From Dryas octopetala (taxonomy: Eukaryota; Streptophyta; Magnoliopsida; Rosales; Rosaceae): DNA of 64,000 nt. Location of the stretch: contig OY992837.1 in assembly GCA_963921425.1 (NCBI GenBank), positions 3,383,896 through 3,447,895 of the forward strand, read 5' to 3'. The position numbers and the translations under genes are program-made. Below, in pieces: positions 48,507 through 64,000 of this stretch (positions are counted from its first letter, which is position 1; each line of letters begins with the position of its first letter). The notes under the pieces were generated by a model. It saw only the letters and a list, made by a program, of their open reading frames with translations, ran no database searches and was not told the DNA's origin.

Positions 48507-50977
48507 GTTTTCAGTGTAGATTTAGCTTGATTAAGCTTGATTAAGCTTGATTTGGCTTAATTGTGTGAGTGAAGTAATTATAGATTTTGGGTCATTTATA
48601 GAACAAAGTGATAGCTCTTTTGACTATGTAGAAGCCAAGTTTAGTGCCTTTGACATTTAGATTAGTGGATGGATAAAGTCTCTCTAATCAGGTAAACAGA
48701 AGTTGGATTCTGATGACAGTTATTGGTCTCTATCATGATCTTCAGTTAGTTAAGACTTAAGACCTTCATTTGCAAATAGAGGCAAGTTGGACTTGGAGTT
48801 TGATATGAGAATAAAGTAATGACAAATAGACACAATATTGGAATGTATGAGAATCTTAAAAAGTTCTATAGTTTTCTTTTTCTTTTTTGATGGGATAAGA
48901 TGGCTCAAATATTCTGAATCAACTGCTACCCATGTTTGAAGTAATTCTGACCACTATTACTCTTAAGTAGACTACTTGACACTGAAGTTTAGTTAGTATT
49001 AACCAATTGAATATTCCAAAGTGACAATCATAATAGGAACCTGAGGGCCCTTCTGATAATTAACATTTCTGTTTAATGGTTTTTCAGAAAGAAAAAATAA
49101 ATCAAAGCGAGAAATGGGAATAAGAGTAGCAGAATGAAAGAGATGGGAGATGAGAATAGAGATAATTAAAATTAAAATTGTTTTTAGTTTTTATATTTTT
49201 AATTAATTATAACAGATTTTTTTTAAAAAAATTTAGAAGGGTAATAAACACAACCCCATGCTAAAGCACGAGAGGAGTCTCTGCTTTTAAAAACTATACT
49301 CTGTCATATTGTTTAAAAAATGTACCAAATTTTGTGGTAATAAGAAGTCTTTTACGCGTCCATATATGGTGGGCCGGCACGTACGGCAGGGTGAGTAGAC
49401 CAAGTGATTGGTACTTATTCCCATCACATCTCCCAAATTCAACCTTCAAGTTCCAAGTGTAACCACCTCCTTTCCTTCCTATGTTCTTCAGAAAGAAGAA
49501 ACGAAAATTAAGAAAGAGAAGACCATAGGCCATTGCAGTACGATAAAATCAGGTGCCATATATGAAGTTGACAATTCTCTGCTTGGTTGCCGAGAAAATA
49601 TAAGAAAGACTTATTACATTGGTCAATTGAATGAATCTTTAGAAAATTATGTCAGAGTTATCTCCATCCAATCCCTTCACCTGCAGGAAGCAAGAGCTTG
49701 CCTAATTTACGGGAGCAAGCAGTAAACTTATAATTTGTGTTAGGAATATGTCAACTAACTACTTGTATGGTTTTAAGCTTTTTGGTGAGGATGTGAAGGG
49801 AAGCAAGTAGTAGTTTACTTATATACCGTCCAATGATTCTGATAAGTTAAGGTTTCGGATTAGGAGGGACATGGATATCATGAAGAGTAGCTCAGGTTGT
49901 TACATGGAGACTTGTAAGTACAAGTCTTTGAAGAATTGTTCTTGTCCTGCTCCTGCATATGCAGATCTCTTTTCCAAAAATTGTGTAAAATAATCTTCTC
50001 AAATATGGGGAGGAATAGAAAAGAAAAAAAAAAAAAAAAAAAGAGTTGCCACTATGGGGAGTGTAGCGTTCAGTGCGTGATGTGGTATGACTATGTACTC
50101 AAATAAGGGAGTTACAGAAAAAGAAAAATTGGAAAAATAGTAGGTTTTTTAACATTTTTGGTTACATAATCACAAGCTCATTCGTTTATGACAAATAGAC
50201 AATTAAGCTGGGCTATACAAACTAAGAGGTTAGTGATAGGAAAACCATGTGTCAGTTGCAATAAAGTTTGTAACACAGTTGATAGTGAGAAGCTTTTGGG
50301 AATGGAGTACTTGTTGAAGGAAGGTTTTGTTAGCCAGCGACATGGCATGAATCACACCCTCAAATCCTCAACATGAATCCTAACTGCCATCTCTTTAGTT
50401 GGGTAGCATTTTTTTTTTTTTCTTATTACATTGAGACTCGAACTTAGGAACTAAATCTTTACCCACCGAGAAAAGAACACAACCAAACGGGTCAAGGAAA
50501 TATCCACAGTCAACATCAAAAGTGAACAAGATGTAACCTAAAGGTAGCAAACAATACACCAACACCATCTGCATTTCATTCTTCTGGAATGCAATCTGAA
50601 TTATCACAATGGTGACTCCTCTAAGTTATATTTACGGTATAACTGTGCTAGTGTTTTCCTTTTTATGGACTATTCTTTCTAATTATTTGGAACTGCATAT
50701 GTTTAGAAAAGGTGCATGTCCTAGCATAAACAGTCAGACACGATACAGAGAAAACAAGCAGCTTGTCATATATCCATGGGTGATAAAAACGAACTTTATA
50801 GTACAAGATACAACACATTCTAAAGGATGATGTGAGCAACATGTTTCGGTCAATAATATTAAACACAAGCTACAAGCTCTTAATGACAATCCATACTCAT
50901 CATGCAACTTAACTAGTAATGTGTCAACCAGATAAAAGTAAGAACTACATAAATGGTGTTTGAAAGACAAAGACGAC
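48507..50977. other. Intergenic region between polygalacturonase 3 and zinc-finger gene
   Basis: About 2.5 kb. Left edge holds the PG3 promoter with a TATA-like box near 48592-48602. Around 49,830-49,970 a short open stretch rich in Cys and Lys can be read on the plus strand, but it has no start, no known domain and stops soon after. Poly-A runs at about 50020-50044. No confident gene. Confidence 0.4.
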
Positions 50978-52105
50978 TTATCCCCAATCCACAAAAGGAA
51001 GCGGCGGATATCCACCCTCTGGAGGAGGCATTAGCGACGGAGGTAGATTTCCCCATGACATCCCCATATTATCTCTGACCACCACATCTGTGAAGCAAAA
51101 ATTAAGGCAAGTAAGTAGTAGGATTAAAGCATTAATTATAGGAGTTAAGAAAATAAAAGACCGTGTACATCCACAACTGCCTCACAGCAGATATAAAGTC
51201 TGTTGAAAACAAGAAATGAGACAGCAATGCTCAACCACCAACTGCTCAAGTCCAAGCACCAAATAATTTGAATTTACCTGGCAAAGAGCTGCCTCCAACC
51301 ATCTGATTCCCTTGAAAAGTTGAAGACTGATTGTTATCAATCAAACCTGTCACCGCATTCCAGCTAAAATTAGATGTTAAGAACATATTTAATTCCTTCT
51401 CCACTCGAATTTAGATGTAGAGTGCCATGATTTACCAAGAAAACTAGAAAATTAACAAAATAAGAATTGTTTCAGGTATTTTTACCTGATACCACTTGAG
51501 TAATCGTATTCTGCTGATTGTTCTTAGGATGTAAATATTTACAAGAATCCCCATATTGGCAAAATCCCTATAATCAATGCAAAGAGGAAAAAAGAAATTA
51601 TCAATAAACAGACTAAAAACTGTAAAGCCAAAGCCAAAATTAATGCTAAACCAGATATTAATGCAAACTCTGCCTTCCAATGCCTAAAGAAATTACTTGG
51701 GCTAAACAAATAAAAATCAAACTCTGGCTAGAACCCATTATTCATTAAGTAATGAAACCAATTGGGTAGTCAAAGAAAATGCAATTAGACAGAGAAGAAG
51801 AAAGAAGGCGGTACCGTATTGACAAAGCGGTTGCAAACCCCTCTTCCGAAGCTCTCTGTATAAGCTTGATTGGGATCTACAATCAAACGCAATCGGAGTT
51901 GTGATTATACATAGAAAGGCAGATTGGGTATGTTTGGTAGCTGAGAAAACGAAGGAAGATAGTGGATATATGTACCTTTGATGGAGTCGTACCATTGAGC
52001 TTTGGCTCGGAGGTGTTGGAGACCTTGAAGATGGCGTTTCCTAGCAGATGGGGTGTCTTGGAATTGCTTGTCGCAGTATTCGCAGTAATACTTCCCCAAC
52101 GGCAT
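50978..52105 (-). CDS. U11/U12 snRNP 20K-like (ZMAT5) zinc-finger protein
   Basis: Small nuclear RNA-binding protein; its animal relative is part of the minor (U12) spliceosome. Five exons (minus): 51976-52105, 51815-51876, 51486-51567, 51278-51346 and 50978-51087; 150 residues. N-terminal U1-C/matrin type finger YYCEYCDKQF...RKRHLQGLQH with ligands Cys8, Cys11, His25 and His31. A CCCH finger follows: Cys58-x8-Cys67-x5-Cys73-x3-His77 (VCNRFVNTGFCQYGDSCKYLH). The remaining part is Gln/Asn-rich and then Pro-rich (LPPSLMPPPEGGYPPLPF). The two-finger order matches human ZMAT5. In plants this gene is often labelled zinc finger CCCH domain-containing protein 3. The ligands are complete, so I expect a working protein. 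Confidence 0.9.
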
Positions 52106-53455
52106 TGCAACTCTCTCCCTCTCTGTCCCGCTCGCATTCGACTTTTCTATTTATAGGTTTCGGGCCTCCGATCAATAGATTTCTTCTTTTTGTTTTGGTC
52201 CACCAAATTAAATGGCATAATTTTTTTTAATATTGCTTTTGTGCTAATCTATTCATAAAAATTTGATTTTAATTGAAAATCCCCTTTGAAGAATGAATAA
52301 ATTTGGTAACTTGTTGATGTAGCCATGTAGGACAACTTAGGTCAAATAATAGTTTTGGTTATTTCTAATTTTTGGGTTTCCTATTTCAATTAGAATCAGT
52401 ATTGGTTTTTCCAATAGGAACAGGGTTTGAATTAGTTTCCTTTGCTAATTAAACTTTCCTTTTATTTAGTTTTAGCAAGAATAGGGTTTGTTGCCTATAT
52501 ATCTTTTCTCAATCTGGTGTAGTTAAGCAACTACACCTTGGTTCTAGTTTCTCGTTGCTGTCACTTGTTTTCATTGTTACCAGTCATTACTTAGTTGGAA
52601 GTAATTTCCGCAACAAATACTAGTCTTACTAGAACATGGAAAACGCATATAATCTTTTTTGGAGGGTAAGATTTTAGTGCCTATAATACTAGAAAATTGG
52701 ACTGCATGAGCATATTACTAGAAATGCCGGAACCAAAATATGTTACTGCTATGGGAGCATGTACAATTATAGGCGGGATGTTCAGTATCAATTCTTATAG
52801 TAAGCTAATTCCTGCGGATGTCTATTTGCCAAACTGTGTCCATAACAAAACTTAGTAAAAAAATAACAAAACTTCGTAAAAAAATATCTCGAGAAATCTA
52901 TGAAGATCGAATTAGATCTCAACAGGAGAATCGGTGTTTTACTACCAGCCACAAGTTGTGTTGGACACAGTACTCATACTGGAAAATGGAAATTATGATC
53001 AAGGATTACTCTATCAACCAACTTGACGTTTGCGACACATCAATCAATCTAGAATACAAGGGGGATTGCTTTTTCCATCTACCATGATAGCAGTGTAGCA
53101 TTAAAAATAAATCAAACTGCCAAACTGACCTCAAATACATTGGAAATACAAATTCAGAGAGCATTAGGACATGGGTCTGTCTTCCTAGAAATACAGATAC
53201 ACAGATAAACATTTAGATAAGGCTGATGTCTGTCTTCTATGTGATGTTACAATCTTGGGGTGGATACAGGGAGAGGGATACTCATAATACCCATTGAGGT
53301 TTGGACAAGACAGGATTTTAATAGAATACATCTAAATCTGCTTTTACAAAACAAGGTCATACATGGGTACATTAAATAAAATGGAAACAAATAGCAGGCC
53401 AAGAGAACACATAGCTTCCATACGGGACCACGCTTGCAGTTTCTTACATATCACA
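52106..53455. other. Intergenic region with a possible solo LTR
   Basis: Upstream of the zinc-finger gene and downstream of the kinase gene. Contains the TG...CA-bounded stretch at 52312-52615 described separately. The remainder to 53455 includes the kinase 3' UTR. No convincing coding frame. Confidence 0.4.
52312..52615. mobile_element. Possible solo LTR or short LTR-like relic
   Basis: A 304-base stretch starting TGTTGATGTAGCC and ending CCGCAACA, with 5-base inverted ends TGTTG/CAACA and a TATATATC box in the middle followed by a TCTCGTTGCTGTCAC-type tail, as in short Copia LTRs. The 5-base flanks (TAACT, AATAC) do not match and no primer-binding site follows, so the element call is tentative. 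Confidence 0.35.
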
Positions 53456-56607
<3,152 letters not shown>

Positions 56608-59600
56608 CCGTTGTCAACGTGTTCTTCTCTCTTTATTCCGTTTCCTTGATAAAACCAACCATCAACCTACTGAAATCAATTAAGCAATGATAATCAATAT
56701 TTTGACTACGAAACTGCAACATGTTCAATCCGAATAGCATTTCTATACCCATCCTCCACAATCCAAACTAAGAGCTTTAAAAAGATTTATAAAATATAAA
56801 ATATAGGAAATTTGTGATCAATCAACTCAGCTTAAGCTCAAGACCAAACTCAATATTTAGCAGAAAAAAAATAAGCAAATACATATAGGCAGAAATCAAT
56901 ATTTGTAAAGTTAAGCCCGCATGGAAATTTTATGTATAGCACAAAAAGATAATTAATGAACCTCAAAAATGAGATGGAATCAATAAAAGGCAAGTCTTAT
57001 ACATTAGAGATCCAACAATAGAAACCGAACAATACAACCAAAATTCACAAGCAAAATCAAAGAAACTACCCAAATACCAATCATTTCCCCCCCCCCCCCC
57101 CCCCACCCCAACAAAAAATCCAAAAAATAAAAAATGGGTTAGACGGTCAAACCCAATACCCAAACAAGCCGATCCAAATACCCAAAACGGAAATGAACAA
57201 GCACCATCAATTATACGACAGAAAAATTTCAAAAAGTACACCAAAAAAAAAGAAAAGATCTTTATAGGAAAAGATAATCAGAGGAAGAAAAGAGTACCGA
57301 TGAAGCAGAAATTGACGAAGATCAAGGAGGGATCATCTGAAAACGAAACCGTAGAACGGAATCAGAGTCGTAGATCCATGATCAGAGAGGATCTAGGTCT
57401 ATTTCCTCTTTTGGATTTGTGTGTTTGTGTTTGTGTTTGTGTGTTTTGTTTATTTTTGCTTTTCTTGTGTGGTGGTGGTGCTGTGTGGTGGACTGTCAAA
57501 GAAGAACCCTATATTATTACCACTATTTTTTTATTTGAAGTTAATTAATAAGTCAATAAATTAATATATTAGTAAAGTTTTTTATTTTTCCTTTTAAAAA
57601 AATCTGATAAGTAGGAAGTTTGTGGCTTTCTTTTTTGACCATTCAAACCTACTTTATAATTTCTCTCTCTTTCTTGAGTTGTTGAGTTTTTTTTTTGGCC
57701 ACTGAGTAGTTGAGTTTTAAAAAGGTGGGGAAGTAACAAATGGCAAAAGCATTTGATTTTGGCACATTTGTAAATGGGCACCTATTTTATAGAATTATTA
57801 TTAAGTGTATCTGATACACTGTTACACTTATGTAATGTAATTAATTTAATATATAAGGATATTATTAGACGATATATTTATATTAGTAGAGTATAATATT
57901 AATAACATTCACTCATATTATAATAAGTTGAATTAGTTATACTACGTAACGATATATCGGTTACACAAAATAATTTCTATGCCTTTTTATAAATTGATTT
58001 CCTTATCATTAAATTCATTAATGAATCTCCATTTTGTTAAAAAAAAAAAAAATCTTCATTTTCTTTATGTGGACGGTGCACCATAGAAAATATTACATGT
58101 CATCCATGTTTAGTGAATGAAATTATGCAATGCGATACAAATTAATGTGTTGTTGAGCTGTGTAACCTGTCAATGTAGTTACTTTACTAACTTTTATTTA
58201 ATCTATTATTAAATTAATTAATATTTTTTACATTTTGGTTGGAAGAGATTTCTCTCTAGCAGTGTACATAACCAAATTAAATAGAAAAGGAAAAGTACAA
58301 ATCCCAGATAATTATAGCGTTGGATTATGTCATTTAGGGAGGGTATTTCTGTCTTTTTATGAGGGTGCCCTTGTTGTTGAAGAGGAGCGCCCAGGTTAAA
58401 AGTTGATATACCACTGTCCACAGCCCCCTTTTGCCGCTAAAGATTTAGGTCCAAGCCCATCTTCTGAATTTGATTGAGGCCATTTTTACTCGCTACAAAA
58501 AAGTGACAGGAAATATTATTATTATGATAAATGAGTGACATTTATCCATCCTGATAAGGAAAACTGAATCCAATTTAAGTGATAACCACTAAATATGAAG
58601 TAAAATTTCCCACTTTTAGACCACCAACGTGTCTTTAGAAAAAAAAAAAAAAAAAGACAACCAACGTGTCTAAATCAAAGACACTTATTGATGCTAATTG
58701 GTCAAAACTTAATGAACAAATATGAAGACTATTAAGCTCGCAGGTTGCTCCAAGCCGTGCTGTTATATTACTCCTTATCCTAATCCACACCTCACATCCT
58801 AATACTAATAAATTTGATTAATCATTTAATATAATTGTTTGCTTAGTGTGTGGCTGGTTGATTTTTTAGGATTAGGATTCAAAAAATCGTTGGTTTGACA
58901 GACGAATTACGTGGGAAAATAAACCTTCTTTCTCTGATTTTCAGCATATTTTTTTATTTTTCAATGGATTTACATTTTTCATTAATAGAATTTTTTTGAT
59001 GTAGTAAATAATAACTTTGGGTGTTCACTCTTTCTTTGTTCGTTCGACTGATTTATAGGATGGGAGCGGTGACTCCTATTAGCCTCTTTCACTCAACAGC
59101 TATATTATACTTGACAGTGGTTCCATACTCTTAAAAAGTTGGATTCGTAGCTAGTAACGACATGAGAAAAAAGTCTGAAATAGTCTATTTTATTTGTTAA
59201 ATTGCGAGGAACAAAAAAAAGAGAGAGAAAGAAAGAAATAGAATTCCAATAAAAAATCTTTTTTATTATTTTTATTATTTTATTTTTTACTATATCCATA
59301 TTCATAGGTATCCCAAATTATGTAATTAGTAGGATAATTCAATTGAAAATGCTGAAAAATTACTTACTTTGTACCTAAGTTCGATTCCCTCCTCTCCTTT
59401 AATAAAAAAAAATATATATATATACTACATATACCATCTTTAATACCAATATCAATCCTCAAAGAAAAAAAAGTCAAAAACAATTTAATTTCTGTAAATA
59501 TTTAAAAAAAACATGTACAATGAACCTTCAAACTCCTACCAATTTCATAAACAGGGTGCCGAACTGCCATTGTCATAGTCAACCTTCAAAATTATTGTTG

Positions 59601-60107
59601 AAATATTAAGTTTACACATTTATTGCAGTAATCATCACTCCCACTTATCTTTGACTGTACTCCATTCTTGAGTATTGATTTTCTTGTTTGATTTAATTGT
59701 ATACTTGATTATTTTTTTTAACTCATGTTTAATTATTCATGAGCTGATTGTATTACATTAGTATTTAGATTAAGAGTTTTTAACTTAAAAATTAAGCTTT
59801 GAAGAGGTTCAAATAAGCGCACTCTTAAGTTCTTAACAAAAAACAATATTAATAAATTAAATACAAAAAAAAGCTCGTATTAACCATAACCATAAAGATT
59901 AAGTATCCAAATAATATTGTGACATTTGAGTTAAGTGACATTTGATTTAGAAGAATATAAAAGAAGAGAAAAAAAAAAAATTATATTTACTAGTGACACA
60001 CATGCTTAACACATGGGTATTGTTTAGTTCCTCCTCCCAATTTCATAAACAGTCAACACGTATATCGTCTAGGCACAATTTCTGACGCGGTTCAATAATC
60101 CTTGTCA
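56608..60107. other. Kinase leader/promoter and RPAP2 3' flank
   Basis: About 3.5 kb. The left ~750 bases contain the kinase 5' leader, an apparent leader intron and a C18 run (57087-57104). The middle is AT-rich with poly-A runs near 58,030, 58,640 and 59,400. The right end holds the RPAP2 3' UTR. Open frames here are short and unsupported. Confidence 0.45.
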
Positions 60108-63100
60108 TTAAGCACCGCTCTGAGCTGAGAATCGAGGTGCTCGGCCAAGGGGTATTATGAGATCCTTCATAACCTCATACTCTTCTGCACTAATCCGGGC
60201 ACCATCCAGCACCTGTTTAGCCAACACCAACCCCACAAGTACAGCTTAACGATTTTGTTTAAAAAAGCCAGTGAATATCAAGTATATAAAACTTAAGATC
60301 CACATTTATGAGGTTCATTATGGACACAGCGATCATCAACATTATCATCATTATTATTAGTCTATGCATCCTTTGATGTAGCTGATAAGAAAATCTACGA
60401 CAAATTTTTTGTCTGAAGCTTTTTTTTACTTCCATCTTTATTCTCATTGTATATAAGATAAATATGTTAAGAGACGGAACAAAAAGTCTTGGGGGTCCTC
60501 ACCTTGTGAAACAGCATCCTTCTATTTGTCATGTGTGGAGTAAGTGCAGGGATCCTACAAACAGAGAGACCCTCGATGAATAGAAGAACAATCGCTTGCC
60601 ACTGTTTCATTCTGAATGCTGGTAGCGCGTCAATAAAAGACATTGTATCCAGCATGCGGCCCTACAGAGAAACTTCTTAGTGACAGCACACCAAACAATA
60701 AATAATCCAATTAAATTGGCCGATAATAGAATCATTATACAAATCAACGATTATGTTTATACAATCACAAAAATAAGTTGAGATTATCCTATTGTATTGG
60801 AATCACAGGGAGTGAATATGACCAACATGGTAATCAATAATCATTATCCACATGTAAATGGCATTGACAAAGTATTTAACTGCACTGCAGGGTCTCTTAT
60901 ACTGATAATCATGCCAATGACATAGAGCCTATGATACCACAGTACTCAGTAGTATAGAAATTCCCCAATAAATATAGATAAATAAGGATACATGTCAAAT
61001 AACTCGTGGGTAATATTTCCGAGTAACTGAAAAGGGAAAAATTCATCTTTTCCCAACCTAGTTTATCTCACATCATTTGATGTTCTGACAAACATGCCCA
61101 CAGCTATGACTATGTTGTAGACTCCACTGAAAGCAATTGGAGACTGGAAATGGAATTCTCATGGATGACAATAACTGCTTGAAAGCATCCATAATACAAC
61201 CCATGATTGTAAGGGAATTATGCATTCTCAGAAAAGAAATTCTCTGCATGCTTAATAGAACTTAAAACACAAATGGAAGTGCTTATGGAACAGCATGGAA
61301 ACTTGCTTGTATTCCCTCAAAAATTCATGTTTAGTATGAATTTAATATTAAAGCAATAAACTTAAGCTTAAACACCTGAAAAGCACCTAGAGCGAAATGC
61401 AATGTCCTACAAATCCCAAAGGCTTCAAGTCCTGACGGCCCTTTTTTTTTTTTTTTTAATCTGACAGCATTTTTCTTCTATTTATGTTATCGAGCTTTCT
61501 TGCTCCCATACTTTCAAGATAAGGGATCTTACAGTCAAGACCTGCTGTGAGCATGGGAAAGCAACACAGAGACTGAAAATAGAGAATTTTATGTGGGAAA
61601 GTGATACAAAGGCCTGAAATAGAAGATTTTATGTGGGAAAGTGACACAGAGGGCCAAAAAAGAGGATTTTATGTGGGAAAGTGACACAGACTCCCAAAAT
61701 AGAGGATTTTATAATACCAACACATATAAATGTTTCAACTGAAGGTTATAAAAAGGATGTGACTGGAATGCTACACACCAAGATCACATGACATTTTTTT
61801 TTTACCACATGACTTTTTAAATTGACTATAAGGGACCAAAAAATGCAAGTCCCTTATCACAATTGAAACAAAACACAAAAAGGTTCAAAATCAATACCAT
61901 TCCTTGCTCTAAACTAGATACTGGTGTTGCAAGCCTGAGTTCGGAAACAACTCCTGGTAGAGCCCGAGCAAGGGACTCGGCCAGAGTTTTCTTGATTTCA
62001 GAAGAGCGACCATCTGCCAAGACAATCTTATGGGGATACTCTCTCCCATTAATAGAGAAAAATTCTTCATGAAAATTTTCATCCCTCCCATATATATAAG
62101 CTAATGTAGACGATGTTATCCATGTAAAGAGTGCATCCCACATTGTTGCAAATGGTGATAACTGAAATACATGAAAGGTTGAATATATAATCAAGCATAA
62201 ATCTAACATAAAGAAACAATATCAAAATGGTATTAAATTTAAACCCCCCCCCCCCCCCCTTCCCCCTCAAAAAAAAAAAAAAAAAAAAAAACCTCTTACA
62301 GTTAAACTGAAACCTTCTGGCGGAGGGTCAAACCAAGAATCCTCAGAGTCAAACAAATCATATTGTGGATTTCCAGGCTTTCTTGGCCACTTCAAAGGAG
62401 CTTGTTCTGGTTCAAGCATATCAACATCCATAGGTTCTTCATCCACACCATCTGAATGTGGCAATATAATGATTCCAGCTTCTGACACTGATATTTGAGA
62501 GGACAGATTTTAAACTATCCAGTTCAACAAAAATATAATTTATTTACCAATTAAATACACTCGAACCATACAATGCCATACCAGCATCATTGGCAGATTC
62601 TCCAGATGCAACAGCTCCAGATGCCTGGCTCAATGCCATGGCACAGGCTTCCGCTGATTCAATTTGTTCATTATCTTGCGTGTCTGAGCTATCTAAAACA
62701 TCAGGACTCCCTATTGCATCTTGCGCTTCTCTAACCTCACTCATATTTTTACTCCCAGTGCTATCAATCTTCTCATCAACCCAGGAAATAGAGCAACCAA
62801 CTTTATTTGCCGCTGAAGGTTTGTGCATACTTCCAAATGCATCAGGATCTCCTATTTTACCTTCCATCATCTCTCTCACCTCACAAAGATTTCTGCTCCC
62901 GGTGCTATCAATCTTCTCGTCAGCCCAAGTAACAGAGCGGTTAAGTTTCTTTGTCACTGAGGGTTTAAGAGAGGATCTCAGTTTCTCACCCTTCTCAACA
63001 GTTTGAGAATTATCTGAAGTTGAAGGCAACTCTCTAATGCCAACTTCATCTTTCTTGACAATTTTACTTTTGCCCCCTTTTGATTGTCTAGATTTCGTTT

Positions 63101-64000
63101 CAGTATCATTAGGAACATATGATATGTTCAATAAAGTGAACTCATTCTCCAAGTCTGTACAACCAACTGTGCCTTGTGATTCTTTTAATTTAATATCAAA
63201 ACCATTCTCCGCCACACTTGGTGGATATTTGGACACACTATATTCATCACTGGTGATTATAGTACTCATGAAATCCATCTCATTAAAAATTAGATCTTTC
63301 CCTCCACTCGTCTTCGTATCTTCACCTTTGTACCCTACAATATGCAATCCTTACTCACTTTAACGAACACTTACAGGCAAGAACAACAATATACAACAAC
63401 CTGAGCAAGCATTAGACTAGACTCTTCAACATACATACTATTCAATTCTAGCAATAAAAGAAACTCACAAGAACAACACACCCCATATAAAATTTCAAGC
63501 ACACATACCTTCTTTTTTGCTCTTTTTGGAACCGAATGGATTGGAAATCCTCTCTTTTTTCGGAACATAGCCTTCGATAGCATTAGAGGGACCAGGCCAG
63601 TCCTCCAAGCCCAAATCCCCTACATGGGTTTCACTCTTTTCTTCAATCTTCAACCTAGAAATCCCCAAATCCCCAATCTCCCCCAAACCCCCTACACCTT
63701 TATCGAAACCCACATTCCCAAAATCCCTCAATACCCTTTCAACCTTGCTAAAATCCAAGACATCACAACTCTCCTCGTTCAAACCCTGAGCAAAAGCCTT
63801 GCTCTCGATAACACAGCGTGAGGAGCAATACATGTAGGTCTCATGGAGGTCGTAGACCTTGTGCTCCTTGAGTGAAATTCGATAGCGACCCTTGCGGGGA
63901 CGAGATGATTCGGAAGGCAAGGCATTGGAGCAGAGAGGGTAACCACAGAGGTTGGCTATGGAGCGCTCCGTAACGACGTCGTTGTAGTTGGAGCGAGAGA
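60108..64000 (-). CDS. RPAP2/RTR1-type RNA polymerase II CTD phosphatase, 3' part
   Basis: Zinc-finger phosphatase/assembly factor that acts on Ser5-phosphorylated CTD and helps Pol II enter the nucleus. The 5' end lies beyond the window. Visible exons (minus): 63509-64000 (partial), 62582-63334, 62300-62487, 61898-62161, 60503-60661 and 60108-60212, about 652 residues. The RTR1 domain shows LCGYPLCSN (Cys-x4-Cys), the basic RKGRYRISLKEHKVYDL stretch and YCSSRC (Cys-x3-Cys). A long acidic, low-complexity middle (two repeats of the WxDEKIDSTGS(R/K)N type) leads into a conserved C-terminal block (TMWDALFTWITSSTLAYIYG, FSINGREYPHKIVL, FIDALPAFRMKQWQAIVLLF). Matches the plant RIMA/RPAP2 layout. 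A ~1.2-kb intron before exon 5 has a 40-bp tandem repeat. Adjacent to a clade I GSK3 gene, as At5g26760 is to At5g26751 (recalled). Confidence 0.93.
61552..61712. repeat. 40-bp tandem repeat in RPAP2 intron
   Basis: About four copies of a 40-base unit containing ATTTTATGTGGGAAAGTGAC and then ACAGAGGGCC-like sequence, followed by GAAATAGA. The middle copies are nearly identical, the outer ones degenerate. It lies in the intron between exons 4 and 5 and carries no open frame. Confidence 0.85.
62244..62291. repeat. C16 and A-rich homopolymer tracts in RPAP2 intron
   Basis: A run of 16 C (62244-62259) and, after a short TTCCCCCTC bridge, an A run of more than 20 lie immediately downstream of the donor of exon 3 on the minus strand. 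The donor GT at 62298-62299 remains intact. Confidence 0.85.

Noticed and set aside
49408-49725. 105-codon plus-strand frame
   Set aside because: No recognisable domain, AT-rich codon use, no splice partner found; left uncalled.
49828-49990. Short Cys/Lys-rich open stretch
   Set aside because: Too short, no start codon context, spacing of Cys fits no zinc finger; probably chance or an old relic.
50188-50376. 62-codon plus-strand frame with several Cys
   Set aside because: No family match recalled and no flanking exon; insufficient support.
62590-63363. Plus-strand frames of 138 and 108 codons
   Set aside because: Antisense to the low-complexity exon of RPAP2; no domain.

Overview
This window is nuclear DNA of a flowering plant, most likely a rosid eudicot. 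Most genes are split by AT-rich GT-AG introns and the intergenic DNA is AT-rich with many poly-A/T, AT and GA/CT tracts. The families present (WAT1/UMAMIT transporter, DYW-type PPR, NIMIN, GSK3/shaggy kinase, plant-type polygalacturonases) are typical of land plants. A Rosaceae source is plausible but cannot be proved from the sequence. Exon coordinates were derived by hand from splice signals, reading-frame continuity and family alignment recalled from memory.

Layout, left to right: (1) ARF1-type GTPase, minus, six coding exons, with a degenerate ~190-bp tandem array in one intron. (2) WAT1-related/UMAMIT transporter, minus. (3) GDSL esterase/lipase, plus. (4) An intronless PLS-DYW pentatricopeptide protein, plus. 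(5) A NIMIN-type NPR1-interacting protein with a C-terminal EAR motif, minus. (6) A 12-exon plastid-type glucose-6-phosphate dehydrogenase of the divergent G6PD4 kind, minus, carrying a small hAT-like insertion in intron 1. (7) A complete PIF/Harbinger DNA transposon of 4,360 bp with two open genes, inverted termini and TAA target duplications. (8) A pyroglutamyl-peptidase I (C15) gene, plus. (9) Three tandem polygalacturonase genes, minus, the third carrying a frameshift; hAT-like and foldback MITEs lie between them. (10) A small U1-C/CCCH zinc-finger protein resembling the U11/U12 20K (ZMAT5) factor, minus. (11) A 12-exon GSK3/shaggy-like kinase, minus. (12) The 3' part of an RPAP2/RTR1-type RNA polymerase II CTD phosphatase gene, minus, running off the right edge.

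The gene order appears to be old. From memory of the Arabidopsis map, WAT1-GDSL-PPR-NIMIN-G6PD4 matches At1g09380-At1g09420, while GDSL-PPR-C15 peptidase-polygalacturonase matches the duplicated segment At1g56670-At1g56710, so this window would look like the unfragmented ancestor of both. The kinase-RPAP2 pair matches At5g26751-At5g26760. The genes do not form one pathway; the order is shared ancestry, not an operon. The freshest events visible are the Harbinger insertion in the shared upstream region of the divergent G6PD4 and C15 genes, the smaller MITEs, and the damage in the third polygalacturonase. I saw no tRNA, rRNA, CRISPR array or organellar insertion.
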